DNA from: Haematobia irritans
Lineage: Eukaryota; Arthropoda; Insecta; Diptera; Muscidae
Reading direction: 5' to 3'
DNA length: 64,000 nt
NCBI RefSeq assembly: GCF_050003625.1
Contig: NC_134398.1
Span: 72,655,635-72,719,634 of the forward strand
The position numbers and the translations under genes were made by a program. The notes under the pieces were generated by a model. The model saw nothing but the letters and a program-made list of their open reading frames with translations, was not told the DNA's origin and did not search any database. The stretch's first letter is position 1. Each line of letters starts with the position of its first letter. This document shows, piece by piece, positions 43,878 to 54,516 of this stretch.

Positions 43878-44562
43878 CCCTTCTGTACGTGATGAGGTCC
43901 CAGTGGACCTTTTAGATTTTTATTCAAACATTACTTTATGTTTAATATGATTTGCAGCCTGGTGGTTTACGACTTCTTCTAATGAAGTGTTTTAAGTTGT
44001 ACATTTTTTATATTTATGTGATCGAGTTAGTTAGTGAGTTTCAAAAGCAACATAAAAAAATTGCAATTTTTGTATTGGGAACAATTAATAACACTAACAT
44101 ACTTTTAGAAAATACCGTTATTTAGAAGAATTGGTCATTTTGATGTTTCCACTATAGAGAAACTATAAGATTTTATATTTCTATACATGTACCAGACCCA
44201 TCGGCTGCTAAAATTTGGCAAGATGTGCCTCAATTTGGACCAAGCCTGACGCAACCACTATGCCAATGCTACTACGAACAAAACGAACATCACTAAAAAC
44301 TTGTATTGCTTTTCCTCCAAAAATCCAGTTTGTTCAGAACATTCAAGTACCACAACAATATATTGTATCCAACTAAAAAATAAATAAAGTTTTATATTTA
44401 CAAACAAATATGTATATATGCAATTTGTGTATCATACAAGAGTCTATCTTCAATAAATAATCGAAAAATATCGTAGGGATAACCTCTCTGCCTTTTTTAT
44501 AGTGGGTCTCACGGGACCTCATCACGCAGGTATTGCTTCCGGTGTTATCACCTATCAGAGGT
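43878..44562. mobile_element. piggyBac-like MITE, copy 1 (685 bp)
   Basis: It starts CCCTTCTGTACGTGATGAGG after TTAA (43874-43877) and ends near TTAA (44563-44566). Inside both ends a TGATGAGGTCC block appears inverted (CGTGATGAGGTCC left, GGACCTCATCACG right). Copy 2 is at 45803. No coding. Confidence 0.65.
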
Positions 44563-44639
44563 TTAAATTTTTTGTTTACTTATTTGAATTAAGTGACAAA
44601 TACTATTTTTATGTTAGCCTGATATCAATGCAGGCTGGT

Positions 44640-45440
44640 TCAATGTCCAAATCATTTATACTAGAAATTATTACAATATTTATTCGAGCTTATTGGACAG
44701 GAAGATTAAGGGAATTGATATTATTAAGTTACTGAAAGGAAATGCCAGATACCCATCTCGCAAGCCTGTAGTGGCCAACACTGAAACATATATGTATAGC
44801 CAGGCCTGCGAGATGGGTATATGGCATTTTCTTTTCAGTAACTTAATAATATCAATTCTCTTAATCTTCGTGTCCAATAAGCTCGTATGAGAATTTTATG
44901 ATAGCAAATGTTCGATGGGAGAATTGCAAGGGCTGTAACGACACTAAGCAAATATGGCCCCATTTAAACTTAAACCGCACACTAGATATGCTAGTGTTCT
45001 CGAGATGTCAGATATCACTCCTGATATCTGTTATAACGGGTCGCTGCCTGATAGGCGATTTTGCAAAAACTATAGGCGCGAAGTATAATGACTATTGTAT
45101 GAGCGGTCATGATGCGGAGGAAAAGGAATCAATTAAACATTTTGTGTAAAGCGCAAGCAACTTTTAGGAGCATATAGCTTCAGATTACTGGCGGATCTGG
45201 AAAACGTTAACGTAAGCAGTCTGCTAATGTTTTTGGAACAATTTGGTAGGTTCAACAAAGAAAAATAATCAAGAAGGTTCAGCGGTTAAAACTAGAAGTG
45301 CCCATATGTAATAGGTACTTTTAGTTAATGTGGTATCACAATGGACTGAATAGTCTAAGTGAGCCTGAATCTTAATCGGGCTGCCACTTTAACCTAACCT
45401 AAGCTCGAATAAATATTGTAATAATTTCAAGTGACAAATT
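44640..45440. mobile_element. Fold-back element with a long hairpin, split by a LINE-C copy
   Basis: The left arm (about 44686-44768) and right arm (about 44803-44885) pair over some 83 bp with about five mismatches around a loop of roughly 34 nt. Example: CGAGCTTATTGGACA.GAAGA left, the same text inverted right. The arms continue outward: GAAATTATTACAATATTTAT at 44668 is matched inverted at about 45410-45430, but only beyond the LINE insertion at 44886-45399. Confidence 0.8.
44886..45399 (+). pseudogene. LINE-C, 514-bp 3' copy
   Basis: The frame MIANVRWENCKGCNDTKQIW runs to SGHDAEEKESIKHFV then stops because the LCECPAIGV segment is deleted. The 3' UTR and TAACCTAACC tail follow. The 8-bp duplication TAAGCTCG flanks it (44878-44885, 45400-45407). 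It lacks the Tc1-like insertion present in the large copy, so it preserves that target site. Confidence 0.9.
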
Positions 45441-45561
45441 ATTTAACGAAGTGACTAGCTTTAACGCTTCTCCCTTCTCCGTCCGTGATGGTTTATGACT
45501 TCTAGTATTGAAGTGTTTTAAGTTGAAAACTTTAAATTTTATGTGAATGAATCATTAACGG

Positions 45562-45773
45562 CCATTTTCATGTAGCTCCGTTAGGCTTTAACTGCCAGTT
45601 AACAGAAAATAAATTGCAAATATCTTCTCTCCAGTTAAATTTAACTGGAAAATTTTCGTCAGTTAAGTTCCTAACTGGCATATAGAATATATATGCAAGA
45701 TGACAGCTTCGTCCATAATACGGTTTAAAAGTTGGTTAGTTAACGGAACACTAATGGAGCTTTATGAAAATGG
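45562..45773. mobile_element. Short TIR MITE (about 212 bp)
   Basis: The ends CCATTTTCATGTAGCTCCGT and, inverted, CCATTTTCATAAAGCTCCAT match over some 25 bp. Inside, a TTAACTGCCAGTTAACAG-type palindrome and repeats of AGTTAA occur. No coding. The target duplication is unclear. Confidence 0.6.
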
Positions 45774-45802
45774 GGGTAAATCGGTTTTTATAGGTATTTT
45801 AA

Positions 45803-46587
45803 AAAGTTTAGTACGCGTGATGAGGTCCAATGGGACGTACTACTAATTGCATTAGTGGTTTTAGCGCCGTTTAAAAAGCAGCGTAAAGATATTGCGTTTT
45901 TGTATTTGGAACAATTAATAACACTACCATCCTTTCAGAAAATACCGTTATTTAAAAGAATTTGTCATTTTTGAAGTTTCCATTGGTTTCGTTGCTTGGT
46001 AGTACGTAATTTTATGTCTTCCGTGGATATATCCACTATAGTGAAACTACAAGTGCAAAAAAAAGTTATTTGAACTTCATCGAAATCGTGGTCGATCTAA
46101 GTTTTTATATTTCTATATATATATTCTAGACCCCTCGTCTCCTGGAATTGGGCAAGATGTGTCTCAATTTGGACCAGGTTTGAAGCAACAACTATGGACA
46201 TAATATTGCGAACAAAACGAAAGCCACTAAAAATCGTATTGTTTTTCCTTCAAAAATCCAGTTTGTTCAGAACATTCAACTACCAAAACAATATATTTTT
46301 GCTTGGTACGTATAAGGATACTTATGGTACCACGCCTGTGACAAACATCAGGGCCTCTAGAATACTTATCAAAAATTTAAACATTATCTGTATTCTATTA
46401 AAAAATAAAGAAAACTCTATATTTACAAACAAATATCTATATATTTGGGCGTCATAGAAGACTCCACCTATAGTAAATAATCGAAAAATATTGTAGGGAT
46501 AACCTCCCTACTATCCGTTTTTTATTGTTGGTCCCACGGGACCTCATCACGCTGGTATCGCTTCCGGTGTTATCACATACATAAGGG
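45803..46587. mobile_element. piggyBac-like MITE, copy 2 (about 785 bp)
   Basis: TTAA lies at 45799-45802 and 46588-46591. The right end reads ...ACATACATAAGGG before TTAA. Shared blocks with copy 1 include GGAACAATTAATAACACTA, AAAATACCGTTATTTA and TCCAGTTTGTTCAGAACATT, in the same order. Text at 45460-45560 also matches copy 1, so the true left border may lie further left with the 212-bp MITE inside. Confidence 0.55.
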
Positions 46588-46591
46588 TTAA

Positions 46592-47784
46592 GTTGGAAAA
46601 TAAATCGTAACTTACCAATCTGTGATAGCATCCAATTGCCGATTTAATTCTGTCCCAGACTGTAGATATGAATATAAATTCCACAGTACTTCAAATGATC
46701 ACGACTTATCAAAATTGAGTGAAAAAGCGGTTTAAGATAATAAATACCTTGGTATTGAAGTAAAAGCATAAAAAATTAAATGAATTACAATTGAAATGTG
46801 TCATAGTTTGACACAGTGGGATACTGGGATCGTGCTTGGTACCAGCGTCCATTCGGTCAATCAGAATTGAAACTTCTTGGGTGAACAAAAGTAATACTAT
46901 GGTTAATCAATATCTATTTATAAAGGCTAATGCCTCCCATGGATATTGTCGATTAATGTTTTCAATTTGTTGTAAGGTATTGTAGTACAAATAGTACCCA
47001 CATTATACATTCCTCAGTTCCATTGCTATACTCTTAAGAAGATAGAAAATTAACATTGAAATGATTCAAAGCTAAATGGTATGGCCACCATTCTATTTCC
47101 TGTTATATTCAAAATCTATTTTGATTGGATTTTAATATTGTTCAGAAACAAGAAATTCACGCACGCATATGTAAAATCGAGTAATGGTTAAGTTAGGCTA
47201 TGTCTAAATCTGAAGTGATTTGGACAAAATTCTTTACACTTCTACAAAATCTCTAGATTTTAAATTTAAATCGGCTAACGCCCTAATATTAAAAATACAT
47301 AATCGCAAATATTATATAAATATGTTATTAGTGGTATAGGTAAATTTAAAGCATTTTCAATATTTTTTACACAACAGTAGCGATTTTACAAGGATAAGAA
47401 TTAGATATCACCAAGATAGAGGGTCAATTGTAGGTTTTGGGGAAAATATTTGTCTTGCCTTATCCAAACTAAACCGTTCTGTGGAAAGTCTACCATTACA
47501 TAGTGTACACCCAAAGAAAACTAAACTTCTAAACACTAATGCTTATTTCGTTTGGGAACAAAATGTTGTATACCTACAAAGACCACACTGTTTACGTTTG
47601 AAAACGAACAAAAATGTGCAAAACTGATACAAAATCCAAATCAATTTTTCGATTGTTGTTAACAATTGTCATTAAAAAACGCATTTGACTTATGCATTTT
47701 TTACTTTAAATATATTTCATTCTTATAGTTGTTGCCGCGGCACTAATCAATTAAAATGCTTCTTCTTGGTTAACAAATCAGCTG
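46592..47784. other. Unassigned AT-rich stretch
   Basis: I recognise no gene or repeat. It may be unique host DNA. Confidence 0.25.
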
Positions 47785-47786
47785 TA

Positions 47787-50294
47787 CACAGAAAAAAAAG
47801 TGTCTTGTAAATTTAAGGACCATTTTGACTTCCACATAGTTCAACAAATTTACTGTAATATAGTTCATTTTTCGTAACCACAACGAAAATTAACTTAGCT
47901 AAAGCAAAACTTATAAAAATTCAGTAAATGTTTTTTAGTTCACTAACTACGAAATGGGAAGGATTTTTCCTTAAATAAATTTCCAACACAGTAGTTAATG
48001 CATCGTTGATTCTATTATAAAAATACATGGGCAATATAAAAATCTTACTACGAAATGTGGACAATTTACTAAGACAAAATTTTGTATGGAAAAAAATTTT
48101 TGTAGTAAAAATTAACTTAACGACATTACCGATTCGTACGATGACTACCTACAGATTATTTCCCTTTTTATTATATGTTGGAGTGTTTTTACTCACATTG
48201 AAAATTTTAGTTAAAATAGAATAAAAATTAGTTAATATAATCCTTGACAGGTGTATTTAATTTTTATAGATTCCTCATAGATTTGGTATATATTTTACCT
48301 TAACTTATAGATAGAATTCCTACTAATCAATAAACGTGCTACTGGAAAATGTGAGTGCATCATGCGAGGGAGTTTTTAGAGACATTTTGTGTATATCTCG
48401 TATGATTGTTTGTGTTTGTTATTGCGTCATTTATGCTGTTGTTGGTTGTTTTGATTCTAGAGACAATGGAATGTTCCCTGTGTGTTGTTGGTATCTTTTG
48501 TGGTGAGAGTTGTTTTTTTGCAATAGCAAGATCAGAAAGGGAACGTGTGTGTGTGGAGTTGTTTTTCTTTACGGCAGATATGTATCCCTTATGACTATTT
48601 GTGTCTTTCAGTTTTATTGTTGCATTCAGTTATGTTGATGCATTTATGAAATGCACACGTGGATTTAATTTTGCAAAATTGTACGTGCGGTATTGGTGTT
48701 TATTAATGAAAATACATTTATTTCGAAACATTTTAGAAACTGAGAAGTGAATGATGTGATGTTAGAGGAATCAAAAACGCTTTTTATTGATAAAAAACAA
48801 ATAACAGATTAAGGAACTGTATATTTCTGTTAATATGTTAGTTTAAAATTAGTGCGGATTTTAAATTGATTTACATAAAAAATATACAACATGAGTGGTA
48901 ATAGGATGATTTATATTTATTCTACATCTGGATCACAGGTTGAGAAGCAACCCTTTTTTTGAATCTATATTTTTTATGTTACAGCAATTCCTACAGGTGA
49001 GTACTAAGTTCGAGTTTAGCCGCTAAAATTAAAAATAAATCACTAAGCAAAGTATAAAATTATACGTCTTCGATACAAATTTAAATATAACTTGATGGAG
49101 AATAGCCCAAATCAAGTTTTTTTATAAAGATTATTTTTTATAATGGATTATTAAAGAAAACTTATCATGGAAATTGCAATTTTAGCCGCTAAACTCGAAC
49201 TTAATATCCACCTTAAATACTAAATGCTATACTGACAAGTGGAAATTATGTCTAATTTTATAATATTTTTTATTTCAATTATATTCTGAGAATAATTTCA
49301 ATAACGTCCCATTTGTCCATGGATATGATTCCAATAATGTACCTACTGGATGGATTTTTCAATGTGGTAAGTTTTTCTGTAAACGGTATTTTGTCCGTTT
49401 TTAATAAAACCAAAATTTCAATTTATTAAAAATTATTTTTTTCACTTGCAGGTAGGCAGGTCTCGTAATGGTAATTTTTTGAATATTCTTACTGTTTAAT
49501 ACTAATTAAGCTGATATCCTTATTGGCTCTAGGAAATACTCTTGAAAACCGTAAGTTAAAGATCAATATGAACGATAGAATTAATTAATTAATAATATTT
49601 TTCTTATATTTTGTATAACTTCAGATGCCTCTAAGCCAAAGCCGCCCAACAAAAGTTAGCCAAAATCGATGAAATTGGACAATTCAATTGAATATAGCAA
49701 CTTATGCCACATATATCTTTCATATGGATAGAAAACATAGACATTTAAATTAATTAGTTTAGTCCTAATAACATAGAATATTACTCTTTTGAAGAAGCAA
49801 TTACTAACTACCGACAAGTAAATGCGTCGAACGTACTAATAAAAATATTTCCTTTATTGTATATCATAAGCCATAGTTTTGTGTAATATAATAATAATTC
49901 TTTGAAATAAAGTACTGGTGGTTATAGAAAATTGACTTGTTTTGTACGAAAAATTTCTTAGTTGTATACAGGCTTTTTGTACTTTTGATTCCTCAATTTC
50001 TCTACTTTTTTGAAAATTATACCGACAAACAGTTTATTTCAAACCAATTTCTTAATACATGTTTCCCAAAAAATTGTTTATTTTTCCGGATAGCAGGAAT
50101 ATTTTGAATGAGTTTAACTATATTCTTCCCACAGCATAGTAATAATGAACTAAAATACGATGTAATACATGAACTAATTTATAAGAAAATCATGAACTCA
50201 TCTAGATGAAAAAAATCTTTGGCGCCAAATCATGGTCATTCTTACTATGGGTTAGTTCATTTTTCATAAAAAATAGTAAACTTTTTTTTCGGTG
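47787..50294. mobile_element. X2: 2.5-kb TIR element related to X1
   Basis: The ends CACAGAAAAAAAAGTGTCTT and, inverted, CACCGAAAAAAAAGTTT are flanked by TA (47785-47786, 50295-50296). The terminal regions align with X1 (TAGTTCATTTTTCGTA left, AAATCATGGTCATT right). The interior has a T/G-rich part near 48350-48620 and then a chain of short exon-like pieces at 48985-49672. No transposase is seen. Confidence 0.7.
48985..49672 (+). other. Chain of predicted micro-exons in X2
   Basis: Pieces bounded by AG and GT lie at 48985-48996 (12 nt, donor GTGAGT), 49291-49366 (76 nt, donor GTAAGT), 49460-49470 (11 nt, donor GTAATT), 49533-49550 (18 nt, donor GTAAGT) and from 49625 to a TGA at 49672. Joined from the second piece on they stay in one frame: NNFNNVPFVHGYDSNNVPTG, then WIFQCGLVM, EILLKT and MPLSQSRPTKVSQNR. 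An upstream start exon is not identified. The last piece, like the last of X1, ends in ATCGATGAA. This is a prediction from splice-like words only. Confidence 0.4.
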
Positions 50295-50296
50295 TA

Positions 50297-51349
50297 GTGA
50301 AGAAATTAAAAAGTAACCGCAATATACTTTCTTTTGTATTTTCAACCACGCTATAATAAAAGCATCTTCAACAACTGATCCGACGTGCAACCATCTGCAC
50401 CGAAGACTACCTACAGTGCAAAATGGGCTTCACTGTTGGTCTAGCGGTGGTTTACATCCCGTCAATAAAATGTGCACATTTTGGGTAGGCTGCACAAGAT
50501 TTTCCAATCCAACAAAAATTTTATAGGAAAAAGTTGTAAATTATGCAACACATTTTTACCAATCGAAATCACTATAAGTTATATGTACTTATATTATGTA
50601 CAAAGTGTAATTATTCCTGTAATTCAGATAATCAAATTTTGATTTAAGCTGGTTTTGGGTAAAAACAAGAAAATTACTTAATATACCTGCGAGAATTACC
50701 AAAGAGAGCGCAAAATAAAGTTTTCTCTCCTCGATACTCCCACCGATTGTCAACCCCCGAAAACTGTTTTTTGGTTTACATGCACAGAGCATTATAAGTT
50801 TTTGGTACCAACCCGGCAACACTGGTATTGTTGATTAAGCGGATTATGGCTTAAAAACAGAACTTTAACTTCATAGTCCTTTATGAGTACATAGTATCAA
50901 ATTAAAAAAGAATTGTTATAATTATCGTATGTTTTGAAACATTTTTTAAATAGGGAATAAGATTATTAAAATTTCACAGTTTCTTATAATCAATTTTTAT
51001 AAATTGAAGGAATACTACTTTATACCGTGGTCCGGTCCAGAAGTCTATGCGGAAAGTTGTACTCAAAATATAACAATTGCCGTTCCAAACGCCGGCGTGT
51101 TTGAACATAGCGTCAATAGATTGGGCCGATTTGTGTGGCACGCACGATATTGTCGCCTGCAATTACAATATACAATGTGGTTGTGAGTGAAATCACGATG
51201 TGGAATATACATTTGAAACAGAAAATGTTCGGTGCCCGTTTTGGGCCTTTCACATGATGACACCAAGGATGGATAGATAATATTTTCTCCAAGCGGGAAT
51301 TTAAAATCGCCTTCTTCATTTCGGAGGATAAATGAATAGCGAGCCTAGG
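50297..51349. other. Mostly unassigned; 3' part may be LINE ORF1 upstream sequence
   Basis: 50297-50990 shows nothing I recognise. From about 51000 the base composition is less AT-rich and short frames occur on both strands, probably the decayed N-terminal part of the gag-like ORF1 that follows. Confidence 0.3.
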
Positions 51350-51917
51350 TAGGAATTTCGATATTGAGAGTGTTTATAGAATGGACTTGGTAAATAATTG
51401 CAAGGTAAAGATGAAGAAGAGTAAGAGCCGAGGTTTAGTACAGTGTTCTCATTTTCAGTGCTCTCGCGTGTTTCGACCAACTGCATTAGGATATACCGCT
51501 GTGTCAAATGTGCTGGCTCACATGGTCCTGGGAGATGTGAACATCTTCAAGGGAACAAAGGGCATCAACACCTGAGGATGGGTCGACCATTACTGACAGA
51601 ATGTTGCGCTGTGCGAATTGCAAGGTCGATGGGTATGTCGCTAGCTATAGTTCGTGCCCCAAAAGAGGTAGCAATTTTGGCAAAGGTGGCTGACCTCCCC
51701 TTACGTTGGTTAGTTGGCCGGCAGTCGTTCCCGCTCCTGTGAATGTCGCCGCTCAGAGTGGTAGGCCGATAGCTGACTCTTGTCAGGAGTACTTCTGCAA
51801 AGATATTTGGTCTGCAATGGACGATATTAGAGATTTCGGTGCTGTGTTCAGGACAATCGAAAATGGGAGGAATGACCCTAATGCCATATTAGGTTTGCAT
51901 ATCCATAATTTTTAATC
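51350..51917 (+). pseudogene. LINE ORF1 (gag-like) fragment with CCHC knuckles
   Basis: The plus strand reads YRMDLVNNCKVKMKKSKSRG then LVQC, and in another frame RCVKCAGSHGPGRCEHLQGN, a C-X2-C-X3-H-X4-C knuckle, followed by LRCANCKVDGYVASYSSCPK, a second knuckle whose His is now Tyr. Further on, DSCQEYFCKDIWSAMDDIRD and FRTIENGRNDPNA end at a TAA (51913-51915). Multiple frame changes mark it as dead. The layout matches Jockey-type ORF1 nucleic-acid-binding proteins. Its 3' end is duplicated downstream (51869-52080 and beyond 63795). Confidence 0.75.
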
Positions 51918-52080
51918 ATGTTCAAAAGTGTTTTATTAATGTAACATCCATCGTTTCGACATTCTTTGAAGCTTTTTGCGAAGGAACATGATCCTGACGT
52001 ATTCTTATAAGCTGAACATAAAATGTCTTCACGACATAATTTTTGAGTTCAGGACACTCAAAAGTGAGGGGAATGACCCT
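51869..52080 (+). repeat. Tandem repeat unit of about 205 bp, first copy; second copy split by element D
   Basis: The text from GAATGACCCTAATGCC and ATTAGGTTTGCATATCCATA through TATTCTTATAAGCTG recurs beginning at 52071 and, after element D, at 63795-63950 (ATTAGGTTTGCTTATGCATA and GGAACATGATCCTGACGTAT). D therefore entered the second unit of a tandem pair. Confidence 0.7.
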
Positions 52081-52746
52081 ACACACAAAAAAAATTATCA
52101 CCAAAATTTTTTCAATTAAACAATTAATTGGGAAACGCATTTAATTAATATGTTAATTGATTGAATTACCTATTTAATCAAATCTGAATAAAATCCAATT
52201 AAAAAATGATTGATATTTGTTACGTTTCCAATTAAAATAATTATTGATTCAATTAATTTGTTAATCAATTCGGAAATAATTTTCAATTAAAAACGTGATT
52301 GATAATTTTTCCGTAATTAAACTTGTGATTGATTCAATCACCTTTGTGATTGGAATTGAATAGTTTTGAGCGATGGAGAGAAAAAGCAAAAAGAGAACAA
52401 GAGAATGTGTACTTTTTCAACAACACGTGAATTGCGTAAATTGAAAAACATGATTGGCGACATTCTGTCTTGAATACAAAAATAAAGTGTGCAACAACAA
52501 ATGGCCATGCGGTCAAGGAATGCATTTGGAATTAACTGTGTTTTGCGGTATTGTAAACATGGAACACAATCTACACTTATTGAAGTTAAGCAATTGTTAA
52601 ATGTGAATACAGTTTTCCATTGAAGCCTGTTGATATTAAACGGACTAAAATAATATATTTATTTTTTTTTATTCATTTCCTTTAGACCAATTTTTTTTTC
52701 TTCAAATTGGGCAATCCATCATTTTAATAAAAAATCATCTTGCATA

Positions 52747-53257
52747 CATTAAAAAAACAGTGATCCCATCAGGAATAAAACTTTCGGTTAATTTTAGAAA
52801 ATTTTGAATACTCTTAGAAAATGTTATCTAAACAGTATTACAATCGCTGGCATTACGTCGATATCAAAAAGAAAAGTAAATATTTTTCAAATTCAAGAAA
52901 ATTTATTAAACATAATTAGTTTTTTTCACTTGTTAAAGAAAATTTTGTAGTTTGAAGGAAAAAAATTGAGTTCAAAATTGCAAGAATGTCTTTAGTGATA
53001 TACGAAGTTCATGATGAACGCATTGGTAGTAACATTTACAAATTTAAAGAAATACTGAACTATTTTGTGGAAGACACGAATTTAGTTAATCTTTATGCTT
53101 CATTTGTGTATTTTTTTTCCTCGGGTTTAGTTAATTTAACTAACGTACGCGAAAACATATTAGAGTAAATGAAACTTTCTCCAAACATAATAATTCCATG
53201 AACTAAAATAAAGTTTAATTGGTTTAGTGAAATAGAGAGTTCACTTTTTTTTAAGTG
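52747..53257. mobile_element. Y-type MITE Y2 (511 bp) inside element D
   Basis: The ends CATTAAAAAAACAGTGATCC and, inverted, CACTTAAAAAAAAGTGAACT are flanked by TA (52745-52746, 53258-53259). It holds a 60-codon open frame from 52986 starting MSLVIYEVHDERIGSNIYKF. Related starts occur in Y1, Y3 and Z2. No known domain. Confidence 0.7.
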
Positions 53258-54230
53258 TACGAATATTTTTGCAATCATAAGGTGTGTTATCGTATTAATC
53301 TTTTAAAATTGATAATTGTTGAAAAAACGAGCTCAAAGTCTGTATTTTAATAAAATTGCAACATTTTGTTTACTCCTAGTTTTCTTAAAACCAAGAGTTC
53401 GTTGGAAGATTCACCTTCAAGTTGCGAAGTAGCGTTGACATTAAATTGAATTCTTGTTTTACCTGTCTTTTTCAGTTTGAACCCAAGTATCTGATATATA
53501 ACCTAATGAGCAGCAATACAATCTCTCTGTAACGGTAAAACATTTCTTTCTTTTGGATTTAAAAATATGAAAAATATCCGAAAATATGTATTTTCCATTT
53601 ATATTTTTTTATTTCCAGAATTTACAAAGCATCATCAATATGGTATAATACCAAATATTACATAGCTTTGCTATTATTTTTGTCTCTGATTGGTTCAGAC
53701 TTTAATAGACAATTTCAATGTGTGGAAATTTTGGAAAAGGAATTGCTACTAAAATTAAATTAAACCGAGTCCCTTGTATGCCAAAAGACTATAAAGACAA
53801 ATGAAGATTATAACTATGAAACTAAGAATTTAGGTAACGTTTAACAAAATTTACTTTTAATTGAACAAAAATAAGTTCTAATTATTCTGTGTACTTTCAG
53901 AAAAACTAATTTAGCTTACAGGTTGCTGATTTATTGGAACTCTAGGCGCATCTACACCCTCAAAAAAAATCGCTTCTCTAGCACATATATTATTGGATAC
54001 TGCCGAAACATTAATATGTTTGTTTTATGTGAAGATATTATATGTTTGGAAGCATTTTGAGCCCAAAAATATTATATGCTTGGAAGAATTTTCTCCCCAA
54101 GAAGATTATGCTCATTCCCTCACATAATTTTCACTTCCACAAATTTGTTTAGTTCTTGGCACCTTTTTCTGTAATACAAATAATGTTAAAGGAATTATTC
54201 AATTTTATACTTTTTTAAAATTCTACCTTT

Positions 54231-54302
54231 CGCCTGGACGGAGAATCGAACCGGGAATCATACAATTTGTAAGCAAACACACTACCATTGGGCTACGTAG
54301 CT
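54231..54302 (-). other. tRNA-like module, leftward-facing
   Basis: The minus strand has TAGCCCAATGGTAGTGTGT, GCTTACAAATTG and CGGTTCGATTCTCCGTCCAG. One or two bases are lost compared with copy 2. Confidence 0.6.
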
Positions 54303-54415
54303 GTTATAGTCAACAATAGACACTTATCGTTATAAGTTACATTTATATAGCATAGTTAGCAGCGCCCACGAGCCGAAGCAAACAAAATATTATTAAACAG
54401 AAACATATATTTGTT

Positions 54416-54488
54416 GGCCACGTGGAGCAGTGGTTAGCATGTCCGCCTTGCATGCAAAGGGTCCTGGATTCAATCCCTGCTCCGACCG
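54416..54488 (+). other. tRNA-like module, rightward-facing
   Basis: The plus strand reads CGTGGAGCAGTGGTTAGCAT, GTCCGCCTTGCATGCAAAGG (TGC loop) and GGATTCAATCCCTGCTCC. A T9 run at about 54496 follows. Confidence 0.65.
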
Positions 54489-54516
54489 AACACCATTTTT
54501 TTTTATTTTTATACCC

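Noticed and set aside
48406..48594. Hydrophobic 62-codon frame in X2 resembling a signal peptide
   Set aside because: It depends on a TTG start, which a fly would not use here. The real ATG nearby (48402) is in another frame and gives only about 34 codons.
51004..51186. A 60-codon host gene at this position
   Set aside because: Overlapping frames exist on both strands and the region leads into a broken LINE ORF1, so a retrotransposon origin is likelier.
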